A DNA stretch of 64,000 nt from NCBI GenBank assembly GCA_965204835.1, contig OZ242017.1, positions 2,232,001-2,296,000 on the forward strand, written 5' to 3'. Below, piece after piece: positions 7,427-15,877 of the stretch. This DNA comes from VXMT01 sp965204835. Its GTDB lineage: Bacteria; Chloroflexota; Dehalococcoidia; UBA2979. The notes beneath the pieces are model-generated. The model was not told the DNA's origin, searched no databases, and saw only the letters and a list, made by a program, of their open reading frames with translations. Both the position numbers and the translations under genes were made by a program. Position 1 is the stretch's first letter, and every line of letters begins with the position of its first letter.

Positions 7427-8787
7427 GGTTCCCACGCCCGCCCGAGCCGCGCGGCGTCCGCGCGCAGCGCGTCGCTGACCACCACTTCGTACGGCGGCGA
7501 GGCGGCGTCGAGCGCTCGCAGGCGCTCCGGCAGGCGCGCGATCTCCGAGGCGGCCCGCTCGCGCGCGGCCGACAGCGACGCCTCGCCCGCAGGCAGGCGC
7601 TCCCCGTCGCGCATCACCTGCACGAGCAGCGGCTCGCCCTCGTGGCGCTCGTCCGCGCGGGCGAGGATGTCGCGCGTCGCGACGCCCGAGGCGTCGCGCT
7701 GGCGGAAGACCTGCTTGCGACCCGGCAGCGTGGCCTTGCCCGGCGAGTGCTTGATCCGCCCCTCGCCGTCGTACGCGGCGAGCTTGTAGACCGCGTCGAA
7801 CGTCGGCGCGTCCGAGGAGGTCACGGCGCGCGTCCCGACCCCGAAGGCGTCGATGGGAGCGCCCGACGCGACGAGTTCCGCCACGCTGTACTCGTCGAGG
7901 CCCCCGCTCGCGATGATGCGCACCGACGTGAGCCCGGCCGCGTCGAGGATGCGCCGCGCCTCAACCGCGAGGTCGCCGAGGGGCTCAGAGTCGAGGCGGA
8001 TGTTGCGCACGCGGAACGCGTCGCCCAGCTCCCAGGCGAGGCGGACCACCGTGCGCACGCCGTCGAGGGTGTCGAAGGTGTCAACGAGCAGCGTGGTCTC
8101 GGGGTGGGTGGCGACGAAGTCGCGGAACGCGGCATGGTCCTCGCCGTGGGCCTGCACGTAGCTGTGGGCCATGGTGCCGGTCACGGGGATGCCGTAGCGC
8201 GCGCCTGCCGCGACGTTCGAGGTCGACGCCATGCCGGCGAGGTAGAGCGCGCGGGCCGCGGTGAGCCCGGCGTCGGTGCCGTGGGCGCGCCGACCGCCGA
8301 AGTCGGCGACGGGCCGCCCGGCTGCGGCAGTCACCACGCGCGCGCCCTTCGAGGCGACGAGCGTCTGGAAGTGCACCTGGTTGATGAGGTACGTCTCCAC
8401 GATCTGCGCCTCCGGCAGCGGCCCCTCGACGGTCAGCAGCGGCTCGTTCCCGAATGCGGGCGTGCCCTCCGGCATCGCCCACACGTCGCCCGTGAACCGC
8501 AGCTCCCCGAGCCAGTCGAGGAAGCCCGCCGGGAAGCCGACACGCTCCAGCGCCTCGAGCGACCCGGCCCCGAACTCGAGTCCTTCGAGGTACGCGAGCG
8601 CCGAGTCGAGTCCGCACGCCAGCAGGTAGTTGCGCCCCTCGGGCAGCGTCCGCGCGAACAGCTCGAACGTGGCGGGCGCGCGCATGTCGTGCTGCCAGTA
8701 CGACTGGAGCATCGTCAGCTCGTAGAGGTCGGTGAACAGCGCGAGGTCGACGCCCGCGGCCGCCTCGCGGTCGTGCGGCGGGGTCAC
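7423..8787 (-). CDS. pncB: Nicotinate phosphoribosyltransferase
   Basis: A 454-residue enzyme that converts nicotinate and PRPP to nicotinate mononucleotide in NAD salvage. Family marks include TDLYELTMLQSYW at the N-terminus, GGRRAHGTDAG, the catalytic-loop segment GTMAHSYVQAH, and HSPGKATLPGRKQV near the C-terminal third. The length is normal. The GTG start at 8787 overlaps the stop of pncA (GTGA), so nicotinamidase and this enzyme are translationally coupled and form a two-step salvage route. Confidence 0.94.
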   Translation of the reverse strand: MTPPHDREAAAGVDLALFTDLYELTMLQSYWQHDMRAPATFELFARTLPEGRNYLLACGLDSALAYLEGLEFGAGSLEALERVGFPAGFLDWLGELRFTGDVWAMPEGTPAFGNEPLLTVEGPLPEAQIVETYLINQVHFQTLVASKGARVVTAAAGRPVADFGGRRAHGTDAGLTAARALYLAGMASTSNVAAGARYGIPVTGTMAHSYVQAHGEDHAAFRDFVATHPETTLLVDTFDTLDGVRTVVRLAWELGDAFRVRNIRLDSEPLGDLAVEARRILDAAGLTSVRIIASGGLDEYSVAELVASGAPIDAFGVGTRAVTSSDAPTFDAVYKLAAYDGEGRIKHSPGKATLPGRKQVFRQRDASGVATRDILARADERHEGEPLLVQVMRDGERLPAGEASLSAARERAASEIARLPERLRALDAASPPYEVVVSDALRADAARLGRAWEP

Positions 8788-9374
8788 TCGATGGTCGCGC
8801 CTGCCAGGCGCATGGCCTGGATGGCCCGCTCGCCGTCGCCGGGTTCGAGGTTCACGGCGCGGATCGCGCGCGTCAGCACGGTCGTCTCGAAGCCGAGCCG
8901 CGCCGCGTCGAGCGCCGTGTCGCGCACGCAGTAGTCGGTCGCGAGGCCGACGACGACCACGCTCTCGACGCCGCGGTCGCGCAGCAGGCCCTCAAGCTCG
9001 GTCGGCGCGTCCTCGTCGCGCTCGACATCGTGCACGGTGAAGCCGGAGTAGCCGTCCTCGCCGCCCACGCCCTTGCGCACGCGCGGCGCCCCTTCGAGCG
9101 CGGTCAGGTCGTCGTGGAGCTGCGCCCCCCACGAGTCGCCGACGCAGTGGACGGGCCAGATGCCGCCGTCCTGCGCGAAGTGCGGCGTGTGCTCCGGGTG
9201 CCAGTCCTGCGTGTACGCCACGACCGCCCCGGCCGCCGAGGCCGCCTCGATCTCCTCGTTGACCGCGACAATGGCGTCACCGGCCTCGTTCACGTAGAGC
9301 GAGCCGTCCGGGTGCGCGAAGTCGTTCTGCACGTCGACCACGACGAGGGCCGTGCGTGCGTCGTAGTCCACCAT
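8784..9374 (-). CDS. pncA: Nicotinamidase (isochorismatase family)
   Basis: A 196-residue cysteine hydrolase that deamidates nicotinamide to nicotinate. The catalytic triad is visible: Asp in VVDVQNDF, Lys in VRKGVGGEDGYSGF, and Cys in GLATDYCVRDTALDA. The metal-site region DWHPEHTPHF is also present. The start is the ATG at 9374. It is the first gene of the pncA-pncB pair; its stop overlaps the pncB GTG. Confidence 0.94.
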   Translation of the reverse strand: MVDYDARTALVVVDVQNDFAHPDGSLYVNEAGDAIVAVNEEIEAASAAGAVVAYTQDWHPEHTPHFAQDGGIWPVHCVGDSWGAQLHDDLTALEGAPRVRKGVGGEDGYSGFTVHDVERDEDAPTELEGLLRDRGVESVVVVGLATDYCVRDTALDAARLGFETTVLTRAIRAVNLEPGDGERAIQAMRLAGATIE

Positions 9375-9455
9375 CGTGCGCCTCCCCGCCGGCCTCGGCG
9401 TGCAGGGTATACCCCGCGCGGGGGCGTCGGCACGGTCACGGGAGCGGGAGTGGGG

Positions 9456-10073
9456 TTAGAGCGGGCGCTTCCAGGTCGACCAGTCGAACGGCACGTGGCC
9501 GTCCTCGGTCAACTGCCGCATGTCGACCGTCGCCTTGCCGTCGGCGATGTCGAGGTAGGCGATGGTGCCGAGGCGCTCGTAGTTGCGGGGCAGGGTCGGC
9601 GACCCGGGGTTCACGCAGAGCACGCCGCGGACGACCTCGTTCCACTCGGTGTGGGTGTCGCCGAAGACCATCACGTCGAGGTCCGTGCGCCCGCAGTAGC
9701 GCTCCATGGCGGCCTCGAGCGTCCACCGCCCGATGTCCGGCACGGGCACCGTGTGGGCGATGCCGACGCGCAGCCCGGCCAGCTCGAGGAACCACCCCTC
9801 TCGCAGCCTTGGGTCCTCGGGCTGCACGGGCCGCCCGCCCGAGCCGTCGTCGCCGTTGCCGCGCGCGACGAACGTCGGGGCGACCTCGGAGAAGAGGTCG
9901 ATCAGCGAGATGTCGTGGATGTCCCCGGCGTGCAGGATGCAGTCGACGCCCTCGAACGCCTCGAAGACCTGCGGGTACAGCGTCTCGCCGGCCTCGGGGA
10001 TGTGCGTGTCGGACACCAGCCCGATGTGCAGCGAGTCGGCGTTGGCGAGGCGCGCGAGCAGTTCCTGGTCCAT
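9456..10073 (-). CDS. YfcE-type metallophosphoesterase
   Basis: A 205-residue calcineurin-like phosphoesterase. The dinuclear metal motifs are present: SDTHIPEAG, LHAGDIHD, RGNGDD, IAHT and GDTHTEWNE, followed by VNPGSPTLPRN, the closing motif of the YfcE/MJ0936 branch. These enzymes act on phosphodiesters with manganese or similar metals; the physiological substrate is unknown. It stands alone on the minus strand between pncA and a toxin-antitoxin pair. Confidence 0.85.
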   Translation of the reverse strand: MDQELLARLANADSLHIGLVSDTHIPEAGETLYPQVFEAFEGVDCILHAGDIHDISLIDLFSEVAPTFVARGNGDDGSGGRPVQPEDPRLREGWFLELAGLRVGIAHTVPVPDIGRWTLEAAMERYCGRTDLDVMVFGDTHTEWNEVVRGVLCVNPGSPTLPRNYERLGTIAYLDIADGKATVDMRQLTEDGHVPFDWSTWKRPL

Positions 10074-10128
10074 GCCGCCAGCCTACCCCGCACCGTGGTC
10101 AGGCGCGCTGCCCCCAAAGGGAACGGTC

Positions 10129-10434
10129 TCAATCGCCCGCGAGGCCGGCCGTGCCCGCGGCCTGCAGACGGAGGCCCAGCGCGCGCATGACCTTGAGGAT
10201 TGTCCCGAACTCCGGATTGCCATCGGCGGACAGGGATCGATACAGGCTCTCCCGGGCCAACCCTGCCTGGCGGGCCACGCTCGTCATTCGCCGGGCACGG
10301 GCGATGTCCCCGAGTACCGCGAGAATGAGGGATAGATCACCGTCCTCAAGGGCGGCGTTCAGGTACGCGACCATGTCCTCCTCGGTCTTGAGGTGCTCGG
10401 CCGGATCCCATGGCCTGGTCTGTGTCTCAGCCAT
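10129..10434 (-). CDS. Antitoxin, HigA-type addiction-module antidote
   Basis: A 101-residue antidote of the family that pairs with HigB/RelE-type killers. It begins with the typical RPWDPAEHLKTEEDMVAYLNAAL segment, and its HTH (MTSVARQAGLARESLYRSLS) covers roughly residues 50-70. NPEFGTILKVMRALGLRL follows, as in other members. It is encoded second, 14 bases after the toxin, the reversed order characteristic of higBA loci. Confidence 0.88.
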   Translation of the reverse strand: MAETQTRPWDPAEHLKTEEDMVAYLNAALEDGDLSLILAVLGDIARARRMTSVARQAGLARESLYRSLSADGNPEFGTILKVMRALGLRLQAAGTAGLAGD

Positions 10435-10448
10435 GCGCGTACTGCCTC

Positions 10449-10739
10449 CTACAGCCCCCGAGCTAATTCCAATGCTCTTCGTACGTCGCGGGGCTGGCTG
10501 TCCTTGTCTCCGCCAGCCAGGAGCACGACGACCGCCTCGCCACGCTGGAGGTAGTACACACGGTACCCCGGTCCGTAATCGATGCGGAGTTCAGAGACTC
10601 CGCCGCCGATCGGCCTGACGTCGCCGGGATTACCCAGTGAGAGCCGCCGGATGCGTGTGTCGATCCGCGCCTTCGCGTTCCGATCCCGGAGCCGCCTGAA
10701 CCAGCGAGCGTAAACCTCCGTCTGCCGTATCTCGATCAC
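10449..10739 (-). CDS. RelE/ParE-superfamily toxin (HigB-type killer protein)
   Basis: A 96-residue toxin. The family pattern is clear: IRQTEVYARWFRRLRD at the N-terminus, a basic helix KARIDTRIRRLSLGN, then VSELRIDYGPGYRVYY and VVLLAGGDKDSQPRDV. It is expected to act as a ribosome-associated RNase neutralised by the downstream antidote. An 18-base inverted repeat sits 8 bases upstream of its start and is a likely operator. Confidence 0.9.
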   Translation of the reverse strand: MIEIRQTEVYARWFRRLRDRNAKARIDTRIRRLSLGNPGDVRPIGGGVSELRIDYGPGYRVYYLQRGEAVVVLLAGGDKDSQPRDVRRALELARGL

Positions 10740-10746
10740 GAACGAG

Positions 10747-10764
10747 TGTAACTCATGGGTTACA
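10747..10764 (-). promoter_or_regulatory. Candidate operator of the second HigBA-like pair
   Basis: TGTAAC, six bases, GTTACA: a perfect 6-bp inverted repeat that ends 8 bases before the toxin ATG. It is locally AT-rich in a GC-rich region. The position fits autoregulation by the HTH antidote, but no binding has been shown. Confidence 0.5.
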
Positions 10765-10805
10765 TCATGGCTACGAGGAAAGCGGCGCAGCGTGACAACA
10801 CCGAC

Positions 10806-11837
10806 CTAATACCCTCGCGCCGGGTCGTACACGTTGTGGAGCGGCTCGCCGCGCAGGTAGCGGGCGAGGTTGTCGCAGAACATCTCCGTCGCGCGCGCGG
10901 CGTAGTCCTCCGGGCCGCCGGTCAGGTGCGGCGTCAGCAACACGTTGTCGAGCTCCCACAGCGGGCTCTCCGGCGGCAGCGGCTCGCGGTGGAACACGTC
11001 GAGGGCCGCGCCGCCGATGACGCCCTTGCGCAGCGCCTCGATGAGCGCCTGCTCCTCCACCAGCTCGCCACGCGCGATGTTCAGCAGGTACGACCGAGGT
11101 CCCATTGTGCGCAGCTGCTCGGCGCCGATCATCTCGCGCGTCTCCTCGGTCAGCGGCGCAGCCAGCACGACGAAGTCGCTCTCGGCCAGCAGGTAGTCGA
11201 GGTCGCCCGGCGGGATCGCCTCGTCGGCTACGTCGTCGGGGCCGCGCGTCGTGAACGAGCGGCGCATCCCCAGCACGCGGCAGCCGAGGGCGCGTGCGCG
11301 CGTGGCGACGGCCGCGCCGATCGCGCCCATGCCGATGATGCCGACCGTCTTGCCCTCGAGGTCCTCGGGGATGACCGAGCGGTCGTAGGCGCCGGCGATC
11401 TGGTTGCGCAGCAGCGCGGGCCAGCCCTTGGCGAACATCAGCATGTAGGTCAGCACGAACTCGGAGATCGGCACGGCGTGCATGCCGGTCACCGTCGTGA
11501 CCGTCAGGCCGCAGTCATGGACCAGCGCCGGGTCGACGCGCTCCGCGCCCGCCGTGAAGAGCTGCACCCAGCGCAGCGTGGGCGGGAACGCGTCGGGGCG
11601 CACGAGCTGTTCCAGCGCGTCGCCCCAGAAGGCAAACAGCACCTCGGAGTCCCCGAGCGCGGCCGCGATCTCCTCGTGCGGGGTCGCAGCCTGGCGCTGG
11701 CTCGGGAACCGGCCCGCGCCCTGCAGGTCGGCGATGCCGGCGGGGTTAAGCACGCGCACGCGCAACGAGGGGTCGACGGCGCGGATGCGGTCGGCGACCT
11801 CGGGTTCGAGGGCGAACGTGACCGTGACCTGCGTCAT
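10806..11837 (-). CDS. D-2-hydroxyacid dehydrogenase (NAD-dependent)
   Basis: A 343-residue enzyme of the D-isomer-specific 2-hydroxyacid dehydrogenase family. The nucleotide-binding loop is GIIGMGAIG; the catalytic Arg is in NIARGE, the Glu in FHREPLP and the His in LTPHLTGG. The N-terminal substrate-binding half has the expected WVQLFTAGAERVD. It should interconvert a 2-keto acid and a D-2-hydroxy acid; substrate specificity cannot be told. It sits 30 bases downstream of the FIST gene on the same strand. Confidence 0.9.
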   Translation of the reverse strand: MTQVTVTFALEPEVADRIRAVDPSLRVRVLNPAGIADLQGAGRFPSQRQAATPHEEIAAALGDSEVLFAFWGDALEQLVRPDAFPPTLRWVQLFTAGAERVDPALVHDCGLTVTTVTGMHAVPISEFVLTYMLMFAKGWPALLRNQIAGAYDRSVIPEDLEGKTVGIIGMGAIGAAVATRARALGCRVLGMRRSFTTRGPDDVADEAIPPGDLDYLLAESDFVVLAAPLTEETREMIGAEQLRTMGPRSYLLNIARGELVEEQALIEALRKGVIGGAALDVFHREPLPPESPLWELDNVLLTPHLTGGPEDYAARATEMFCDNLARYLRGEPLHNVYDPARGY

Positions 11838-11867
11838 CGCGCGCCCGGGTGCCCTCGCTGCGTACGG

Positions 11868-13097
11868 CTAGCGGGCGCGCGCGGTGAGCAGCGCGATGCT
11901 CGCCGTGAAGCCGTGGAGGAATGTCGTCCCGGCCACGGGGCCGATCTCGCCACTGGCGAAGATCCCGGCCATGGGCACCGGTCCCAGTGCGTCGGCGAGG
12001 GCCTGGGCGTCGTGGTTGGGCAGGCCGAACAGGCCCTGCCCGCGGCCGTTGCAGGCGCACATCACCGCGCCCACGACGGTCTCGCCGGGTAGCAGCCGCT
12101 GCTTGAGGATCTGGAGGTGCGCCCGCAGGTCGTCGTCGGCCGCTCCCGCGTCGCGGAACTGGAACTGGAACGTCTGGCCGACGCGCGGGACGGCGTTGAT
12201 GGAGATCGCACCGCTCTCGCGGTCGCCTCCCATGATGTTGCGGATCAGGAAGTCGCCCCGGCCGTGCTGGTGACGGTACTCGTCCATCGCGAGGCCGACG
12301 AGGAGGTTGCGCTGCGCCCGGGCGCGCGTCTCCGCGTCGAGCGAGGCGAGCGTGTCCTGCAGCACCGCGAGCGCGGGCCGCGACCCCAGCTCGCGCACGA
12401 CGTTGCCCTCGCACGCGGTGACCGTCCACGGCTGGCCGATCGGCTCGGCGCCCTGTGCGACGATCGAGTGAAGGTTGAAGTCGCCCTTCAGTCCGACGAG
12501 CACGGCGCCCCCGGCCTGCACCTTGCCGCCCGCGAACACGGCCGCGCCGCCCCGCATGTCGTGCGAGGAGGCGAGGCCGCCGAGCAGCGCCGCGTCCCGC
12601 GCGCGCGTCTCGATCGCCTTCACCAGAGTCTCGCTGTCGACGCTGAAGGGGTCGGCGAAGATCAGCCACGCCCGCGCTCCGGCGGCGGCGACGCGCTCCA
12701 GCGCGGGCTCGATCGGCGTGTTGGCGGGCATCGGGATGATCGTCGCCTCCAGCCCGGGCAGCGAGACGCCGAGGAAGGAGACGGCGGGCTCGACCTGCGC
12801 TTCCACGCCGGGGCCGATCACCGCCTCGCCGCTCGCGCCGACGAGGTTCGCGACACCCGTGCCCTTGCGCAGCCGCGCCAGCACGTCGTCGTAGTGCGCG
12901 CCGAAGCGCGAGTCGATGAAGACGAGGCCGAGGTCGGGCGTGGCGGCATCCTCGAGCGCGGCGAGGACGGCGTCGGTGGCGCTCTCCCAGTCCGGGCCGG
13001 AGTGCACGACGGCGGCGGTGACGGCGCCGCCGGTCTCGGCCGATGCCTCACCCGCGTGCGCAGCCGTCGTCTGCTCGGTCGCGTCGCCTGTCGTCAT
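11868..13097 (-). CDS. FIST-domain protein
   Basis: A 409-residue protein with an N-terminal FIST domain (about 30-225) followed by a FIST_C domain (about 240-390). Marks are LVGASGEAVIGPG, LLGGLASSHDMRGG, and near the end VGAVMCACNGRG with GIFASGEIGP. FIST domains are proposed small-ligand sensors, often linked to signalling; here no kinase or receiver is attached. A GGAGGGAACC ribosome binding site precedes the ATG at 13097. The first 25 residues are low-complexity. Confidence 0.85.
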   Translation of the reverse strand: MTTGDATEQTTAAHAGEASAETGGAVTAAVVHSGPDWESATDAVLAALEDAATPDLGLVFIDSRFGAHYDDVLARLRKGTGVANLVGASGEAVIGPGVEAQVEPAVSFLGVSLPGLEATIIPMPANTPIEPALERVAAAGARAWLIFADPFSVDSETLVKAIETRARDAALLGGLASSHDMRGGAAVFAGGKVQAGGAVLVGLKGDFNLHSIVAQGAEPIGQPWTVTACEGNVVRELGSRPALAVLQDTLASLDAETRARAQRNLLVGLAMDEYRHQHGRGDFLIRNIMGGDRESGAISINAVPRVGQTFQFQFRDAGAADDDLRAHLQILKQRLLPGETVVGAVMCACNGRGQGLFGLPNHDAQALADALGPVPMAGIFASGEIGPVAGTTFLHGFTASIALLTARAR

Positions 13098-13204
13098 GGT
13101 TCCCTCCGCCCGAACGAGTCTACGCGAACGGCCCGCGCGGCGCGCGTCCCGGGACCGTGGCGTATTATCGTTGCGTCGCCGCTCCCACCATGCGGTGAAC
13201 TAGG

Positions 13205-13402
13205 ATGAAAAGCATGACCACGCAGGCTGACCTGTTGAGCGATCGTGTCACACGGATCGAATCGATCCTTGAGCACATGGCCACGAAGGCAGACCTCGCC
13301 CAGATGGAGGCTCGGCTGACGCGCTGGACGGTCGCTGCCGTGTTCACTGGAATGGCTGCAGCCGCCGCCATCACGGCCGCCGTCGCTGCCCTGGCGGGTT
13401 AG
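13205..13402 (+). CDS. Small membrane protein with N-terminal coiled coil
   Basis: A 65-residue ORF. Residues 8-42 have heptad-like spacing (LLSDRVTRIESILEHM, then ADLAQMEARL), and residues 43-64 form one hydrophobic Ala-rich helix. The layout recalls small XhlA-like or DUF1640-like proteins, but similarity is too weak for a name. ATG at 13205 or 13214 could start it; no strong ribosome binding site is visible. It lies between FIST and the hydrolase gene. Confidence 0.5.
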   Translation: MKSMTTQADLLSDRVTRIESILEHMATKADLAQMEARLTRWTVAAVFTGMAAAAAITAAVAALAG

Positions 13403-13434
13403 TATCCGCATTCCGGGCCGGGGATGCTGAGGCA

Positions 13435-14217
13435 GTGACGACTGAGACGACGCACGAGGAACGCACCGTGACCGTCGCGGGCGGCGACGTGCTCGTCCGC
13501 AGCGCCGGCTCCGGCGACCCCCTCGTCGTCTTCCACCACGACATCGGCGTCCACGCCTGGACCCCGTGCCATGACCGGCTCGCCGAGCGCTTCACCGTCC
13601 ACGTCCCCGACCTGCCCGGCTGGGGCGCGTCCGAGCGGCCCGAGTGGGCGCGCAACGTTCGCGACATCGCGGTCCTCGCCGGCGCGCTGCTCGACGAGCT
13701 CGACCTGGAGCGCACGAGCATCCTCGGGCTGGGGTTCGGGGGTTATGTCGCCGCCGAGCTCGCCACGGTCGCGCAGTCGCGCATCCACCACCTCACCCTC
13801 GCCGGCGCGATGGGCGTCAAGCCCGAGCAGGGCGAGATCCTCGACCAGTTCCTGGTGAACCACCAGGACTACGTGCGGCACGGCTTCGCGGACCCCGGGT
13901 CGTTCGAGGAGCACTTCGGCGCGGAGGTCGAGCTGGAGCAGCTGCTGGCGTGGGACCTCAACCGCGAGATGACCACGCGCGTGACGTGGAAGCCCTACAT
14001 GCACAACGCCGCGCTGCCGCACCTGCTCCCCACCGTGGAGACGTCGACGCTGCTCGTGTGGGGGTCCGAGGACCGGATCGTGCCGGTCGAGGCAGGCCGC
14101 ATGTACGGCGACGCCCTCCCGAACGCGCGGCTCGAGGTGATTGACGGCGCGGGCCACTGGCTGGAGCTGGAGCGACCCGACGAGCTCGCCCGGCTCGTCG
14201 TCGCGCACGAGGGCTAG
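13435..14217 (+). CDS. Alpha/beta hydrolase-fold protein lacking the nucleophile serine
   Basis: A 260-residue alpha/beta-fold protein starting at GTG 13435. The fold pattern is complete: VVFHHDIGVHAWTPCHD (oxyanion strand), VPDLPGWGASERP, the elbow, Asp213 in VWGSEDRIVP and His241 in GAGHWLELERP. The elbow, however, reads ILGLGFGGYVA, so position 100, normally Ser in G-x-S-x-G, is Gly (codon GGG). Either catalysis differs from a Ser hydrolase or the protein is a non-hydrolytic family member. Confidence 0.82.
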   Translation: MTTETTHEERTVTVAGGDVLVRSAGSGDPLVVFHHDIGVHAWTPCHDRLAERFTVHVPDLPGWGASERPEWARNVRDIAVLAGALLDELDLERTSILGLGFGGYVAAELATVAQSRIHHLTLAGAMGVKPEQGEILDQFLVNHQDYVRHGFADPGSFEEHFGAEVELEQLLAWDLNREMTTRVTWKPYMHNAALPHLLPTVETSTLLVWGSEDRIVPVEAGRMYGDALPNARLEVIDGAGHWLELERPDELARLVVAHEG

Positions 14218-14226
14218 CGGCCCGGC

Positions 14227-14610
14227 CTACTCCGCGCGGATCTTGCTCAGCAGGCGGGCGAAGCTCAGCTCGTGGCCGTCCGGGTCGCGGAGGTGGAAGA
14301 ACCGCTCGCCGAAACTCGCGTCGCGCGGCGACATCTCCGGCTCGTACCCCAGCTCGATCGCACGCGCATGGATAGCGTCGACGTCCTCGACGTGGAAGAT
14401 GACGCGGCCCCACCCCGGCGTGGGCGGGGTCCCGGCCGGCTGGAGGTTCACGTAGCGGTCGTCGAGTTCGAAGCTCGTGAACCCGGCGTCCGGGCCGCCG
14501 TAGCGCAGCCGGAACCCCAGCGACTCGTAGAACGCGAACGACCGAGCCATGTCCGTCACGGCCAGCGTGATGGCACTGATGGTCTCGATCGGCCCGCGGT
14601 CGTCGCTCAC
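14227..14610 (-). CDS. VOC/glyoxalase-fold protein
   Basis: A 127-residue vicinal-oxygen-chelate protein: ISAITLAVTDMARSFAFYES at the N-terminus, then VIFHVEDVDAIHARAIELG and FFHLRDPDGHELSFARLL. Conserved ligand-type residues occur in the last motif. Members include glyoxalases, dioxygenases and resistance proteins; the substrate is unknown. It converges with the alpha/beta protein at 14217, nine bases away. Confidence 0.8.
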   Translation of the reverse strand: MSDDRGPIETISAITLAVTDMARSFAFYESLGFRLRYGGPDAGFTSFELDDRYVNLQPAGTPPTPGWGRVIFHVEDVDAIHARAIELGYEPEMSPRDASFGERFFHLRDPDGHELSFARLLSKIRAE

Positions 14611-14634
14611 GACGCCGTCACCGACGCGTCGGGG

Positions 14635-14832
14635 CTACGAGGAGCGCGGTGCGCTCTCGAAGCCGATCTGGCTGTGCGTGCCGTCGCAGAACGGCTTCAT
14701 GTCGGACTGGCCGCAGCGGCACAGCGCCACGCCCCGGCCCTCCCACGGCAACTCGTTGCCCTCGGCGTCGAGGACCTTCACATCCTCGCCACGGATCACG
14801 TACGGCCCGTTGTCGCGCACGCTGACGTCCAT
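14635..14832 (-). CDS. CDGSH iron-sulfur domain protein
   Basis: A 65-residue protein with one CDGSH motif, CRCGQSDMKPFCDGTH, at about residues 38-53; three Cys and one His should hold a 2Fe-2S cluster. A preceding segment, GPYVIRGEDVKVLD, is typical of the stand-alone bacterial forms. The ATG at 14832 gives this compact protein; the longer upstream frame shows no similarity. It probably has an electron-transfer or redox-sensing role. It is expressed from the same strand as the VOC gene downstream. Confidence 0.9.
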   Translation of the reverse strand: MDVSVRDNGPYVIRGEDVKVLDAEGNELPWEGRGVALCRCGQSDMKPFCDGTHSQIGFESAPRSS

Positions 14833-14950
14833 CTTCGGCCCCTTCCCCGGAGTGGGTTCGCGTTCGCCTCGCCCGCACTGTAGCACCCATGCCCCGCACG
14901 CTCGCGCCCTCCGCTTGCCCGCAGCGCCCGAGGCGGTGACGCTCCGCGCG

Positions 14951-15853
14951 ATGGTCGAAGTCTTCTTCAACGTGATCCTGCCCGTCGTGCTCGTGGCCGC
15001 GCTCGCCGGGGCGCTCGACCGCTACCGCCCCATCCCGGTTGAGCCGATCGCGTCGATCGTCTTCTTCCTCTTCACCCCGTCGCTGGTCTTCCACTCGCTC
15101 TCGAACACGGACGTGCCGGCGAACCTCTCCATCCGCATCGTGGCCTTCGCCATCGTGGTGTTTCTCGCCGGCTACGCTGCATCCGTGGCCTGGTCCATCG
15201 CGCGGAGGCACGACCCGCAGCTGCGCGCGGGCCTCGCGCTCTCCGTGACCTCCCTGAACGCAGGCAACATGGGACTCCCGGTCACGCTGCTCGCCTTCGG
15301 CGACGCGGGGCTCGAGGTAGCCGTGGTGCACTTCATCAGCGTCGCCACGCTCGCGGCGTCGGCGAGCGTCGTGGTCGCCTCGATGGCGGGCGGCTCGGCG
15401 CGCGACGCGCTGATCGCGCCGTTCCGCTTCCCCGTGCTTTATGCCGCGGGCGCCGGGCTGGCCGTGAGTGGCTTCGACATCGAGCTGCCCGTCACCATCG
15501 CGGCGCCGGCCGAGTCGCTGGCGGGCGCGGCGGTGCCGGTGATGCTTGTCGTGCTCGGGCTGCAGCTCGGCCGAGGGCTCGGCGGGCGCGGCGACCTCAT
15601 TGACACGGGCGCCGCAACGGTACTGCGGCTCGCCGCCGGCCCCGCGATCGCCCTCGGCGCGACGTACGTGCTGGGCATCGACGGGATGGCGCAGCGCGTG
15701 CTGATCGTGCTGGGCGGCATGCCGACCGCCGTGTTCGCCACCATCCTCGCGACCGAGTTCCAGGCGCGCCCGCAGTTCGTGACGCGCTCGGTGGTGACCT
15801 CGACGCTGCTGAGCGTGCTGACGCTCACGGTGCTGATCACGCTGGTCCGCTGA
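14951..15853 (+). CDS. AEC-family (auxin efflux carrier-like) permease
   Basis: A 300-residue membrane protein with about ten helices. Typical AEC features are IVFFLFTPSLVFHSL in an early helix and LNAGNMGLPVTLLAFGDAG in the central repeat, which carries the broken-helix NxGNxGLP signature; GGMPTAVFATILATEF is its counterpart in the second half. Bacterial members export or exchange carboxylates. The start is either ATG at 14951 or GTG at 14936, which is in frame and five codons longer. Confidence 0.85.
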   Translation: MVEVFFNVILPVVLVAALAGALDRYRPIPVEPIASIVFFLFTPSLVFHSLSNTDVPANLSIRIVAFAIVVFLAGYAASVAWSIARRHDPQLRAGLALSVTSLNAGNMGLPVTLLAFGDAGLEVAVVHFISVATLAASASVVVASMAGGSARDALIAPFRFPVLYAAGAGLAVSGFDIELPVTIAAPAESLAGAAVPVMLVVLGLQLGRGLGGRGDLIDTGAATVLRLAAGPAIALGATYVLGIDGMAQRVLIVLGGMPTAVFATILATEFQARPQFVTRSVVTSTLLSVLTLTVLITLVR

Positions 15854-15877
15854 GCGCCGAGGGGTGCGAGGCGGGCG

